Source: Desulfobacteraceae bacterium (lineage in GTDB: Bacteria; Desulfobacterota; Desulfobacteria; Desulfobacterales; Desulfobacteraceae). Taken from it: DNA of 28,582 nucleotides. The notes beneath the pieces were generated by a model. That model saw nothing but the letters and a program-made list of their open reading frames with translations, had not been told where the DNA came from and made no database searches. Positions 16,096 to 25,176 of this stretch are shown here, piece after piece. Position 1 is the stretch's first letter. Each line of letters opens with the position of its first letter. A program made the translations under genes and the position numbers. The stretch is taken from contig JAFLJU010000034.1 of the NCBI GenBank assembly GCA_022712835.1, positions 1-28,582 of the forward strand. The letters are read 5' to 3'.

Positions 16096-16854
16096 ATGTA
16101 TCTGGAATTCGCAGGGCTACCAGGGTCCGGTAAAAGCACATTATCTTCAGCGCTAAAAGAACATCTAATCACACTACCATGCAAAGCGTTATCCAGAAAA
16201 GAAGCCATCATACTTTGCATTCGGAGACGCAATGATGGATTCATCAAGAACATGATAAAACGCTTTCCTCATCGAATTTGGTGGCCATTGATGAGCACAC
16301 AGTTTGCCACACCGGAGTTTATTACCTTGTCCTCCCGGCATTTGGAATTTGTTGCATTCTTATCAAAACTGCTTTCCGAATCGAATCTATCCAAAACCTT
16401 GGTATACTCCATATGGGAAACGATTATTAAATCTTTTATTGAAGTACAGCTTATCTCACAACATACACATGCCCCAGAACTTGTCATAATGGATGAAGCC
16501 TTTTCCCAGCGCTGTTTTACCCTATTTGGATATATGGAAAATTCGATATCGGATGAATTAATACTTTCCTATGCGAAACTGGCACCGATAATATCTCAGC
16601 ATGTATTATGGATTGACACAGATCCTCACAATTGTATTGAAAGACTTAAATTGAGGTATCAAAACCAAATATCACCCTATGATTTAAACTCAGCGGAATT
16701 GTTGAGCAATTTTAAAGCTGGTAACAATATCCTCAAACGACTATATCAAGCATTAAAAGACCAGGGGAAATATGTACATCACATAGATGGCAATGAGGAC
16801 AAAAACATATCGATTTCGAATATATGCGAAACGGCGACAATGATTATTTCTTGA
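16096..16854 (+). CDS. P-loop kinase-like protein
   Basis: 252 aa. The N-terminus is a textbook Walker A, GLPGSGKST (residues 7-15), directly after the first strand. A Walker-B-like VIMDEAF lies near residues 130-136 (Asp133, Glu134), and a late VLWIDTDP strand resembles the nucleoside/thymidylate-kinase group. The protein should be soluble and cytoplasmic. ATG behind GGAGAG. It lies between the NRPS-like gene (175 bases upstream) and a glycosyltransferase. In polysaccharide loci such kinases may phosphorylate a sugar or other small precursor, but the substrate cannot be read from the sequence. A gluconate, shikimate or adenylylsulfate kinase assignment is not supported by any motif I can see. 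Confidence 0.75.
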   Translation: MYLEFAGLPGSGKSTLSSALKEHLITLPCKALSRKEAIILCIRRRNDGFIKNMIKRFPHRIWWPLMSTQFATPEFITLSSRHLEFVAFLSKLLSESNLSKTLVYSIWETIIKSFIEVQLISQHTHAPELVIMDEAFSQRCFTLFGYMENSISDELILSYAKLAPIISQHVLWIDTDPHNCIERLKLRYQNQISPYDLNSAELLSNFKAGNNILKRLYQALKDQGKYVHHIDGNEDKNISISNICETATMIIS

Positions 16855-16903
16855 TTAGCTAATCTTCAAATAACGCCAGAATAAAGGTCGCACAAAAGGC
16901 TTC

Positions 16904-18160
16904 ATGTATGAAAATTATTACAAAAGACGCATATTTCAAAATCACAACACCATCTGGGAAATCAAACTAACCGTGAAAAAAGTTTCCAATTTAGGCATCA
17001 AGAACAGAAAAAAACTATGTTATATTAAATATGGGAATGTATGCGAAGAACTTGAACACAGCAAGGCATCAGATATAATAACAGGCGGTCATTATTCCTA
17101 TGTTTATACAACTTCACATGTTTTACAAGAATCAACAGATATTTTATATCTCTCCACCAATAAAAAAAAAGGGCTTGTACGATTCAACTCCTGTATTGCC
17201 AAAAATATAAACCCCATTGTGGTTAAAGGAATTTTCAAAAAACCGATTAAAATATTACACAGCATACTGCGTATAATAGTTGAGTTATTCAAATATCAAC
17301 CAGATCATATCCTTTGCGTTCGTACCCACGGGTTATTGTTATATTACTTGTATGCTCGCATAAATATGATACCGTTCACAATGAGTATCCATACTGATTT
17401 GGAAGTTGGAAAAAAATGGGCGAGGAAAATAGAACACAGTGTTCTAAAAAATTCCAATTCAATTATTTGCCACGGACCATATTTATCAAAACAGGTAAAA
17501 AAAATCGCTGGCCCATCAAAAAAAACGGTTGAATACAATGCATCCAATTGGGATATTATTCAAGCAAGAAAAGACCAATTAAAAACATCCGACAAACTTA
17601 ATTGCTTTGGCCAGGACAGCCGAATAATATCTTATATCGGCAGATTAGAAACAAATAAGGGGACGATTGATCTTTACAATGCATTTAAACAACTCAAAGA
17701 TAAAACCAACTATGAATTGTGTTTTGCGGGATCCGGAATTGCATCCCCTCTACTAAAAAGAATGATAATTAAAGATCATCTTAAAACAAAAGTCCATCTT
17801 CTAGGAGAAATTAACAGAAATGAAGTTGCAGAACTTCTGGGCAAAACCTGGGTTGCAGTATCTCCTACCAGGAAAGAATTATCAGAAGGACGCTGTATGG
17901 CTGCCATAGAAGCGCTATCGTCAGGAGTACCTCTGATTGCACCTGAATTCGGCGCTTTCAAGTATCTTGTAAAAAATGGTACAAATGGACTCTTTTATGA
18001 ACCGAATTCAATTAACGATATAACTAACAAGTTAAAATTAATGCAGCATCCCGAAATAAGAAATAAGCTTGCAAAGGGTGCTGCTATTGACAACAACCGT
18101 TTTAGCACAAATCTGATATCCTATGGTGAAGCCGTTAAGATATGTTTAGAAATGGACTGA
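16904..18160 (+). CDS. Glycosyltransferase family 4
   Basis: 418 aa, GT-B fold. The C-terminal nucleotide-sugar domain shows SYIGRLETNKG (strand-loop of the donor site), CFAGSG, VHLLGE and the EX7E motif as EGRCMAAIE followed by ALSSGVPLIAPEFGA, all typical of retaining GT4 enzymes. The glycosyltransferase core seems to begin near residue 36 (KKLCYIKYGN), so about 35 N-terminal residues are extra. No alternative ATG exists there, and ATG 16904 has AAGG 5-6 nt upstream, so I keep it. The 3' end overlaps or abuts the next glycosyltransferase gene (TGATG junction at 18158-18162), suggesting sequential sugar additions on the cytoplasmic face. Donor and acceptor unknown. Confidence 0.88.
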   Translation: MYENYYKRRIFQNHNTIWEIKLTVKKVSNLGIKNRKKLCYIKYGNVCEELEHSKASDIITGGHYSYVYTTSHVLQESTDILYLSTNKKKGLVRFNSCIAKNINPIVVKGIFKKPIKILHSILRIIVELFKYQPDHILCVRTHGLLLYYLYARINMIPFTMSIHTDLEVGKKWARKIEHSVLKNSNSIICHGPYLSKQVKKIAGPSKKTVEYNASNWDIIQARKDQLKTSDKLNCFGQDSRIISYIGRLETNKGTIDLYNAFKQLKDKTNYELCFAGSGIASPLLKRMIIKDHLKTKVHLLGEINRNEVAELLGKTWVAVSPTRKELSEGRCMAAIEALSSGVPLIAPEFGAFKYLVKNGTNGLFYEPNSINDITNKLKLMQHPEIRNKLAKGAAIDNNRFSTNLISYGEAVKICLEMD

Positions 18161-19248
18161 TGGTTAAAAAAAAGATCCTATTTATAACAGGCTATTTCCC
18201 TTTTTTCCAAGGGGGTGCTGAATACCAGGCTCTGTTATTGGCTGAACGATTAAAACAAAAAATGGATATTTCATTCGTGTTCCGGAATTATTGGGACAAA
18301 GAAACGGTAATAAAGGATTGCGGATACACCCTCTATGGTATTAACCCCTATCGTATTAAGGGAGTGAGTGGAAGTTTTGTATTTGAAGGAAGGCAGCTAT
18401 ACAAGATATTGAAACGGATAAAACCTGACATTATATATATTCGCGGTACCAATGCATATTTTATGATTGCATCCCTTTATTCAAAAAAAAGAAATTGTAA
18501 GATAATATGGCACATCGCTTCTGATAGTGATGTGATTCCGTCTCAATATAAAGAGTTGCTCCCAAAACCATTTCGTCTTCTGGATAAAAAAATGGTGGAA
18601 TACGGATTGAACCATAGTGACTGTATCATCGGCCAGACTCATCATCAGTCAAACCTCTTAAAAAAAAATTACAAACTAAAATGTGATTTTGTAATTGGCA
18701 ATTGGCATCCTATTCCAAAGGATTCAGAAAAAGAGGATTCTATCATTAAAATAGTTTGGATTGCCAACTGGAAACCGGTTAAACAACCAGAAATTTTCAT
18801 TCGCCTTATTCAGGCATTGGGTAATATTCCAAATACACAGCCGATTATGGTCGGTAGAAATGAACAATATCAAACGCTGAAAACTGAAGCGAGTCTAAAC
18901 AAAATAGAACTTCCAGGCGAAATATCCAATTCAGAAGTGAATAAATTATTATCAAAAAGCCATATTTTACTTAACACTAGCCATTTAGAAGGTTTCAACA
19001 ATACTTTCATCCAGGCATGGATGAACAAAGTTCCAGTGATCAGCCTCCAGGTGGATCCAGATAATATTTTAAAAAGAAGAGGGCTTGGTTTTTGTTCCGG
19101 CAATTTTATGCAATTGATTAAAGACACCACTCTTTTGATACATAATCATAAATTACGTCAAAAAATGGGAAATGACGCCAGGGAATATGCAGTAGGACAT
19201 CATTCTCCCAATAATTTAGATAAAATGATGTGTATTTTTTCTGATTAA
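18160..19248 (+). CDS. Glycosyltransferase family 4
   Basis: Taken from ATG 18160, which overlaps the previous stop (TGATG) and begins MVKKKILFITGYFP, the normal opening strand of a GT4 enzyme; 362 aa. An earlier in-frame ATG at 18142 would add six residues and overlap the upstream gene by 19 bases. An N-terminal QGGAEYQ motif is present. The C-terminal domain has VWIANWKPVKQPE (donor-site strand), VGRNEQY and LPGEISN. The EX7E position reads EGFNNTFIQ, so the second Glu is Gln, an unusual substitution. Probably adds one sugar to the lipid-linked repeat; specificity unknown. Confidence 0.87.
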   Translation: MVKKKILFITGYFPFFQGGAEYQALLLAERLKQKMDISFVFRNYWDKETVIKDCGYTLYGINPYRIKGVSGSFVFEGRQLYKILKRIKPDIIYIRGTNAYFMIASLYSKKRNCKIIWHIASDSDVIPSQYKELLPKPFRLLDKKMVEYGLNHSDCIIGQTHHQSNLLKKNYKLKCDFVIGNWHPIPKDSEKEDSIIKIVWIANWKPVKQPEIFIRLIQALGNIPNTQPIMVGRNEQYQTLKTEASLNKIELPGEISNSEVNKLLSKSHILLNTSHLEGFNNTFIQAWMNKVPVISLQVDPDNILKRRGLGFCSGNFMQLIKDTTLLIHNHKLRQKMGNDAREYAVGHHSPNNLDKMMCIFSD

Positions 19249-19254
19249 ACCCAA

Positions 19255-19269
19255 TACCTTTGGAAGGTA
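19255..19269. repeat. Short hairpin after glycosyltransferase gene
   Basis: TACCTT-TGG-AAGGTA is a perfect 6-bp stem with a 3-base loop, 6 bases after the stop codon at 19248. A second pair, GCTTGC and GCAAGC, follows around 19273-19297. Neither is followed by a T-run, so these are more likely RNA stabilising or processing structures than terminators. Confidence 0.35.
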
Positions 19270-19362
19270 GAGGCTTGCAATATTGCCAACCGCAAGCAAT
19301 CGCGTTTTAAGTTGAGATATCTTACCCCTTAAAAAACAAATATCGAGCGGCAAAAAACATTT

Positions 19363-20445
19363 ATGACATCCATTAAAACAAACACACAGCATTCTTCTAA
19401 GGACCAACCAGCCTCCCACTCAAATGACGGACCAAGAAAAAGAGACCTCTCAATTGATTTCTTGAGATTTGTTGGTATTAGCTGCATTATACTGGCACAT
19501 TCCAGTATTCCGAAACTGTTCTTATTTCAACTAAGAAACTTTGATGTTCCCTTAATGGTTTTTATTAGCGGGTATTGTGCCATGAACTTTTCAACAAAAA
19601 GTGACAACTTTTTCGCATACACAATGGACCGTGTTTTAAGGCTAATTATCCCAACATGGATTTTTCTAACACTCTATTTTCTCATACGAATGGGATCTGG
19701 TTCTCCAGTGTCAATCATTGATATTAAGCTCTCCTATTTAATGATCGGCGGACCCGTTGGGGTTTGGATAATCAGAATATTATTCTTTATGTCGCTCTTG
19801 ACTCCTTTGGTCGTAGCTCTTTCAAAAAAAAAACTGCCCCCTTTTTCTTTGTTCATTTTTCTGATTGTGAATGAATTAATAATTTTTTATTTTAACACGT
19901 TTCAATCAACCCTGTTAACAGAAACTGTTTCAATTTTACTTGTCTATAATTTTTCTTATTTATGTATTCTTGTTGCGGGCTCAATCATGAATAATCTAAC
20001 AAAAAAGCAGCAAATAGAATATGCAATTGGGTTTTTTATTATTTTTTGTTTATTCATATTATTTTTTTTCTACAAAGAAAATGGACTCAGATTGACCCAG
20101 AGAGATAAATATCCACCCACACTATATTATTTTTCATATGCGTTGCTGGCCACATTTTTCCTATTCATCATAAAAGATTATCAATTGGTCAAAAAAATAT
20201 CACAAAACAAAACAATAGGTTTTATTGGTTCACATACTCTTTGGATTTACCTGTGGCATTGGATATTTGTACATGCATGTTTCCGCCTGTTTCATTCTAC
20301 AGAAAACTGGAATTGGGTTTTAAATTTTCTTATTTGCTATATGGGGGGGACGGTGACAACTTACATCCAATCTATATTAGTTGAAAAATTTATCAAAAAA
20401 AATACGAGAAGGCAACGTATTCTGCATAAGATATTCACGGGTTAA
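19363..20445 (+). CDS. Acyltransferase family 3 membrane protein
   Basis: 360 aa with about ten hydrophobic segments after a hydrophilic N-terminal tail of about 25 residues. The opening RDLSIDFLRFVGISCIILAH contains the R-X10-H signature of the family (Arg35, His46), followed by MVFISGYCAM and, near the C-terminus, HTLWIYLWHW. Family members such as OafA move acyl groups (often acetyl) to sugars in the inner membrane; others, such as WceO-like or WzyE-like proteins, have been mistaken for them. ATG start; no strong Shine-Dalgarno is visible in the preceding 114-base gap. Likely decorates the polysaccharide, alongside the MBOAT pair downstream. Confidence 0.87.
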   Translation: MTSIKTNTQHSSKDQPASHSNDGPRKRDLSIDFLRFVGISCIILAHSSIPKLFLFQLRNFDVPLMVFISGYCAMNFSTKSDNFFAYTMDRVLRLIIPTWIFLTLYFLIRMGSGSPVSIIDIKLSYLMIGGPVGVWIIRILFFMSLLTPLVVALSKKKLPPFSLFIFLIVNELIIFYFNTFQSTLLTETVSILLVYNFSYLCILVAGSIMNNLTKKQQIEYAIGFFIIFCLFILFFFYKENGLRLTQRDKYPPTLYYFSYALLATFFLFIIKDYQLVKKISQNKTIGFIGSHTLWIYLWHWIFVHACFRLFHSTENWNWVLNFLICYMGGTVTTYIQSILVEKFIKKNTRRQRILHKIFTG

Positions 20446-20500
20446 TTCACCCATAAAAACGGTATCTTTATGTATCGACTATCTTAAGGGAAGCTAACCT

Positions 20501-21334
20501 ATGAGTTTGACCGTGCAAACTGACAAAAATTTTATCCAGCAGACAGATCTTTATCCTGATATTGCCAAGGGTCTCTGGAAAATCATACTAAAAGAGAAAA
20601 TCCATGTAATGATTTCCATTTTACCATACCTGCCAACGGAATATACCAGCCGGGCAAGGGAAAAAATCCCCGGAAAATTAAAAATTTTTTCTGTTTTCAA
20701 CCAAGGCCCAATCAGTACTTTATTAAACTTTACCAGGACCAATTATTACTACATTCTAAAAGCCCAATGCCAAGTTAGCTTTTTAACCCTGTGCATTTAT
20801 GTGATTAAATTTTATAGATACTCACTCTATATCAAAAGGTCAGGCTATGATTTGCTGGATTTTTTCCAGGACCATCAAAATTTTGATCCATCAAACCATT
20901 TGGGTACCATTACCAATTGTGCCGTTAAAAAAATACTACCCGCCGAAGAATTCATAGCCTTTGATAAAGAGATCCTGGCGCTTTTTGAAAAAAATATTTT
21001 CAGAATTGTTTTGGGGTTAAGAAAAACAAATTACTTCCACATGCAGAGAACCAAACGCAAGATGACATTAAAACAAACGCTAAAATGGGTAAATAAATAT
21101 TATCGGTTATACGCCTCCATGAAAAAAAACGGGTATAAAGTTAACAACAACAGCTTGAATTCTTTCTCCTGGCTTTTTGTATCGAAGAAGATAACAATGC
21201 GCCTTGATGGGCATCATCGCTCCGCGGTGGCAACACACCTGAAGATAAAAGAAATCCCTGTTTTGTTAGTGACACCTGAAGACCTGGCAACCCATGGTGA
21301 TATTAATAACGAATTTCTCCAATCCCTGTTATAA
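20501..21334 (+). CDS. ParB/sulfiredoxin-like protein of unknown function
   Basis: 277 aa. The N-terminal 200 residues are basic and aromatic-rich without a recognisable family, with one modestly hydrophobic stretch near residues 88-105 that could be a membrane helix. The C-terminus has MRLDGHHRSAVATHL (Asp236, His238, His239, Arg240) followed by EIPVLLV, the pattern of ParB N-terminal/sulfiredoxin-like domains in which a DGHHR-type loop binds nucleotide. Such proteins recur in polysaccharide loci, but I know of no assigned role. ATG behind AAGGGAAG. Its stop overlaps the MBOAT start (TAATG), so the two are translationally coupled. A regulatory or nucleotide-dependent helper function is a guess. 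Confidence 0.65.
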   Translation: MSLTVQTDKNFIQQTDLYPDIAKGLWKIILKEKIHVMISILPYLPTEYTSRAREKIPGKLKIFSVFNQGPISTLLNFTRTNYYYILKAQCQVSFLTLCIYVIKFYRYSLYIKRSGYDLLDFFQDHQNFDPSNHLGTITNCAVKKILPAEEFIAFDKEILALFEKNIFRIVLGLRKTNYFHMQRTKRKMTLKQTLKWVNKYYRLYASMKKNGYKVNNNSLNSFSWLFVSKKITMRLDGHHRSAVATHLKIKEIPVLLVTPEDLATHGDINNEFLQSLL

Positions 21335-22779
21335 TGCTCTTTAACTCATTAGACTTTGCATTTTTTTTGCCAATCGTGTTTATCCTCTATTGGTTTGTGA
21401 CAGGGAATCTAAAATTACAGAACTTCATAATCGTTGCAAGTAGTTATGTATTTTACAGTTGGTGGGACTGGCGCTTTTTATCTTTAATTCTATTGAGCAC
21501 CATGGTTGACTATGCAGTTGGCATTGGCCTTTCAAACCAAAAGGATAAAAGAAAACGCAAAATGCTACTTGGAACAAGCATTTTGGTTAACCTTGGCATG
21601 CTTGGATTCTTTAAGTATTACAATTTTTTCTTAGACAATTTCATTGTTGCTTTTTCATTTTTCGGAGCCAAGATACCAGCCAATTCACTGAATATCATAT
21701 TGCCCATAGGCATAAGTTTCTATACCTTTCAAACACTGAGTTACACAATTGATATCTATAAACAAAAGCTTGCGGCGACAAGAGATTTCATTGCTTTTTC
21801 TGCCTTTGTCAGTTTCTTCCCTCAACTAGTTGCAGGCCCGATTGAAAGGGCGACTCATCTTCTCCCACAATTCTACACAAAACGAAGGTTTGAATATAGC
21901 AAGGCAGCAGACGGGTTAAAACAGGTTCTTTGGGGATTATTCAAGAAACTTGTAATTGCAGACAATTGTGCCATATATGCGAATAATATTTTCAACAATT
22001 CGGCTGAATATTCCGGAAGTACATTGATTGTGGGTGCATTGTTCTTTACGTTTCAAATCTATGGAGATTTTTCTGGTTATTCTGACATTGCGATAGGCAT
22101 TTCAAAGCTTTTTGGTTTCAACTTAATACAAAATTTTGCATTCCCTTATTTTTCAAGGGACATTGCTGAATTCTGGAGGCGATGGCATATTTCTCTTTCT
22201 ACATGGTTTAGGGATTACCTGTACATACCACTTGGCGGTAGTAAAGGCGGGACATGGAGAACAGTTAGAAATATTTTTATCATATTTATTGTAAGTGGTT
22301 TTTGGCACGGGGCAAATTGGACGTTCATTATTTGGGGTGCTTTAAATGCCCTTTACTTTTTACCCTTATTAATTCTCACCAAAAACCGAAATAACCTTGA
22401 AATTGTTGCAAAAGGCAAACATTTACCAACCGTTAATGAATTTTTTAATATATCCATGACCTTTTGCCTGACGGTATTGGCCTGGATATTTTTCAGGGTT
22501 GAAAATCTTAAACATGGGATTGGCTACCTATCAGAAATTTTTTCTGTTTCATTGTTTTCGTTTCCGCATTTTAGGGGGAATCGTGAATCCTTGGCCACCA
22601 TTCTATTTGTACTGGGATTTATGGTCATTGAATGGATTGGAAGGGAAAAACAATATGCCATTGCCGATATTGGGTTAAACTGGCCGCCACCGATTCGATT
22701 GTTGTTCTACTATTGTATCGCAATGGTTATATTTCTTTTTTGTGGACAAAAACAACAATTCATTTATTTTCAATTTTAA
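21334..22779 (+). CDS. MBOAT-family O-acyltransferase (AlgI-like)
   Basis: 481 aa, with many membrane helices. Diagnostic motifs: FFPQLVAGPIERA (161-173), FWRRWHISLSTWFRDYLYIPLG (conserved His285) and SGFWHGANWTF, with His325 at the presumed catalytic position. AlgI-type proteins pass acetyl groups across the inner membrane for O-acetylation of exported polysaccharide and usually act with a periplasmic SGNH-fold partner, which the next gene probably supplies. Both junctions are overlaps: the start shares an A with the previous stop (21334), and the stop shares an A with the next ATG (22779). Length matches the family. Confidence 0.95.
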   Translation: MLFNSLDFAFFLPIVFILYWFVTGNLKLQNFIIVASSYVFYSWWDWRFLSLILLSTMVDYAVGIGLSNQKDKRKRKMLLGTSILVNLGMLGFFKYYNFFLDNFIVAFSFFGAKIPANSLNIILPIGISFYTFQTLSYTIDIYKQKLAATRDFIAFSAFVSFFPQLVAGPIERATHLLPQFYTKRRFEYSKAADGLKQVLWGLFKKLVIADNCAIYANNIFNNSAEYSGSTLIVGALFFTFQIYGDFSGYSDIAIGISKLFGFNLIQNFAFPYFSRDIAEFWRRWHISLSTWFRDYLYIPLGGSKGGTWRTVRNIFIIFIVSGFWHGANWTFIIWGALNALYFLPLLILTKNRNNLEIVAKGKHLPTVNEFFNISMTFCLTVLAWIFFRVENLKHGIGYLSEIFSVSLFSFPHFRGNRESLATILFVLGFMVIEWIGREKQYAIADIGLNWPPPIRLLFYYCIAMVIFLFCGQKQQFIYFQF

Positions 22780-23681
22780 TGATGAAAAAATTTTTAATTA
22801 AAACTCTTCTTTTTTTATCCATGCTAATGATTTCATTTTATAGGATATTCTCCCATGCAAATGGCTATACTGATCCATATTACATCCGATTTGCCACCCC
22901 CAGGCAATCTTCGTTGATTTTGGGTACTTCAAGGGCTGCACAAGGCCTTCAGCCCCAAATATTAAATCATGAGTTGAATCGAAATGATTTATTTAATTAT
23001 GCATTCACGATGGAGCATAGCCCCTTTGGCAAAGTTTATTTTGAGAGCATTAAAAGAAAATTAAATCAGAAAACAAAAGATGGAATTTTTATTGTTTGTG
23101 TGGACCCCTGGAGTATTAGCAGCAAATCCAAAAACCCCAACGATATTTTGAATTTCAGAGAAAACAATTTAGAATTGGGAACCCGTTTCGTAAATCTCAC
23201 TCCCAACATAATCTATCTGCTTAAATACTATAATGGACCCTATATTAAACTTTTCAAAAAGGATTCTTCCTTCTTTGTTCACGATGACGGATGGTTGGAA
23301 ATAAGTGTTTCAATGGATTTCGTTTCAAAACAAACCAGACTTGAAAAAAAAATGAACCGCTACGAAAAAGAAAAGTTACCCCAATATAAATTTTCATCGC
23401 TAAGATATACATATCTTTCCAAAACGATTAGGTATTTACAAAGTTACGGTAAAGTTTATTTGGTAAGACTTCCTATCCATCCACGGATAATGGGAATAGA
23501 GAACCGATTGATAAGTGACTTCACCGGAAAAATGAATTATTTATGCAAAACACACAATGTCAAATATCTTAGTTTCGAAGATGAATTATTGGACTATGAA
23601 TATACCGATGGGAATCATTTATGGAAGAAATCCAGCGAGAAGGTTTCTGCGAAAATTGCAAATTGGATACGTGCCGATTAA
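22779..23681 (+). CDS. SGNH-hydrolase-like protein, probable acetylation partner of the MBOAT protein
   Basis: Started at ATG 22779, which overlaps the MBOAT stop (TAATG); 300 aa. A longer open frame extends to 22632, but its extra 49 residues lie inside the MBOAT gene and precede an obvious signal sequence, so I reject it. Residues 3-20 form a hydrophobic signal or anchor. LILGTSRAAQG holds the likely nucleophile Ser51 (SGNH block I in the GTSR form seen in AlgX/AlgJ- and DltD-like proteins). The C-terminal YTDGNHL gives Asp277-x-x-His280, the block V catalytic pair. It should sit in the periplasm and transfer acetyl from the MBOAT protein to the polysaccharide. Sequence is divergent and family placement rests on these motifs and context. 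Confidence 0.75.
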   Translation: MMKKFLIKTLLFLSMLMISFYRIFSHANGYTDPYYIRFATPRQSSLILGTSRAAQGLQPQILNHELNRNDLFNYAFTMEHSPFGKVYFESIKRKLNQKTKDGIFIVCVDPWSISSKSKNPNDILNFRENNLELGTRFVNLTPNIIYLLKYYNGPYIKLFKKDSSFFVHDDGWLEISVSMDFVSKQTRLEKKMNRYEKEKLPQYKFSSLRYTYLSKTIRYLQSYGKVYLVRLPIHPRIMGIENRLISDFTGKMNYLCKTHNVKYLSFEDELLDYEYTDGNHLWKKSSEKVSAKIANWIRAD

Positions 23682-23971
23682 ACACAAAACCTGCCCGCAG
23701 TAAAGACTACTACAATATTATACAAAAAATTAACGGGTGTAACCGCAAGATACCAAAACAGACCAAATGAAGGGGATTATGATTTGAAATACGGGGAAAA
23801 AACTATTTTTACCTATTAAATTACAAATATATATCGATACAAAAAAACCAACAATTTTGCATCGCAAAGAGGAATAGAAACGGCTGGATTCGTGATTTTG
23901 GATTTAAATAGTAACCAATAAAAAGTATTATCACAATAGTCTATAAAGATGTGCTGCTATCAACAAAGTAG

Positions 23972-25168
23972 ATGATTGGAAAAATCGTTATGATAGAAAA
24001 ACCAAATGTATTAATTTATTCAAGGAATTCTACCTACCATAAGATAGGCTGTGGCGGAGCTGAAACTTCCTTACGGATTATTGCAGAAAAATTGGCACGA
24101 CAAGGGGTTAAGGTTAGCTACTTCACAAATGGAATTTCACGGTTCCCAGGGACAAGGGAAAAAAAGATCAATGGTGTAGATGTTTATTTCTTTACACCTT
24201 GGCGATGGCCCCTTCTAAAGAAGAGAATCTTTCCATTGCTTGCATCAAGGCTGATCAGAAAGCAAAACCGGATGGCACTTGTCAGGTTAATTAAAAGAAA
24301 GAACATTAATATTGTTCATACATACGATACTTACCCCGAGACCTTTGATATTATAAAAATCAGAAACAAATATAACCTACAATTCAAAATTGCAAAAAGG
24401 ATGGCAGGGTTATATTGGACGATTCAACTTGAATCACATTCAGTCAGAGCCGCGACTATTGAATATGTATTCAACAATGTTGATCTGTTGAATTTCATAA
24501 GCAGTGGCCTCGAAACCCTGTTTAATGAAAAATGCGAACAATTCGGGATAACCATTCTGGATCCTAAAAAACTTATTCTCGATATTGGGGTTGATCTGGA
24601 TCATTTTACAAGGAAGAATAAGCCAATTGCCAAGAATAAGTTCTCAATTGTATGTGTATCAAGGTTTACCAGTTATGCTAAACGACAAGATATACTGATA
24701 GACGCGCTTAAATTATTAAACCATAGAAATATTTTTATTGAATTTGTCGGTGCCGGAAAACTGTTTGAACAGTATAAAAAACAAATTCTCAATTCCCCCT
24801 TAAAACATAGGGTGACGTTCCATGGATATGTTACAGGGGTGAAATTAACAGATATTTTAGAGGCAGCAGATTTATTTGCCCTTCCAACTGATTTTGAGGG
24901 GTTAGGAAAATCTGTAATTGAAGCAATGGCAATGAAGTTGCCGGTTCTAGTATCTGATGTGGTACCTTTAAACAAATATATCAATCATAATAAAACAGGT
25001 TTCCTTGTTCAAAACAAGCCAGAAAAATGGGCGGAAATAATCTTAAAACTCAGTGAGGATCGAAAATTACTTTCTGAAGTTGCTGAAGCAGGATATCTTT
25101 TCGCAAAAAACAATTATAATGCGGAAATAAATATTTTGCAGTATATAAAAGCGTTTCAAAATATTTAA
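23972..25168 (+). CDS. Glycosyltransferase family 4
   Basis: 398 aa, GT-B fold. N-terminal GCGGAETSLRIIAEKLA (acceptor domain, after the first strand VLIYSR). The C-terminal domain has SIVCVSRFTSYAKRQD (donor-site strand), FVGAGKL, VTFHGYV and an intact EX7E motif as EGLGKSVIE, then AMAMKLPVLVSDV. The start is either ATG 23972 or ATG 23990 (MIEKPNVLI); the latter lies just before the first strand and has GGA 9 nt upstream. A 290-base gap precedes it with no gene or clear promoter. Donor unknown; it probably adds a sugar to the same repeat unit as the two earlier GT4 enzymes. Confidence 0.88.
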   Translation: MIGKIVMIEKPNVLIYSRNSTYHKIGCGGAETSLRIIAEKLARQGVKVSYFTNGISRFPGTREKKINGVDVYFFTPWRWPLLKKRIFPLLASRLIRKQNRMALVRLIKRKNINIVHTYDTYPETFDIIKIRNKYNLQFKIAKRMAGLYWTIQLESHSVRAATIEYVFNNVDLLNFISSGLETLFNEKCEQFGITILDPKKLILDIGVDLDHFTRKNKPIAKNKFSIVCVSRFTSYAKRQDILIDALKLLNHRNIFIEFVGAGKLFEQYKKQILNSPLKHRVTFHGYVTGVKLTDILEAADLFALPTDFEGLGKSVIEAMAMKLPVLVSDVVPLNKYINHNKTGFLVQNKPEKWAEIILKLSEDRKLLSEVAEAGYLFAKNNYNAEINILQYIKAFQNI

Positions 25169-25176
25169 ACAAAACA

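Noticed and set aside
22632..22778. Upstream extension of the SGNH-like gene
   Set aside because: The extra 49 codons lie in another frame inside the conserved MBOAT gene. ATG 22779 overlaps the MBOAT stop and is directly followed by a signal-like segment.
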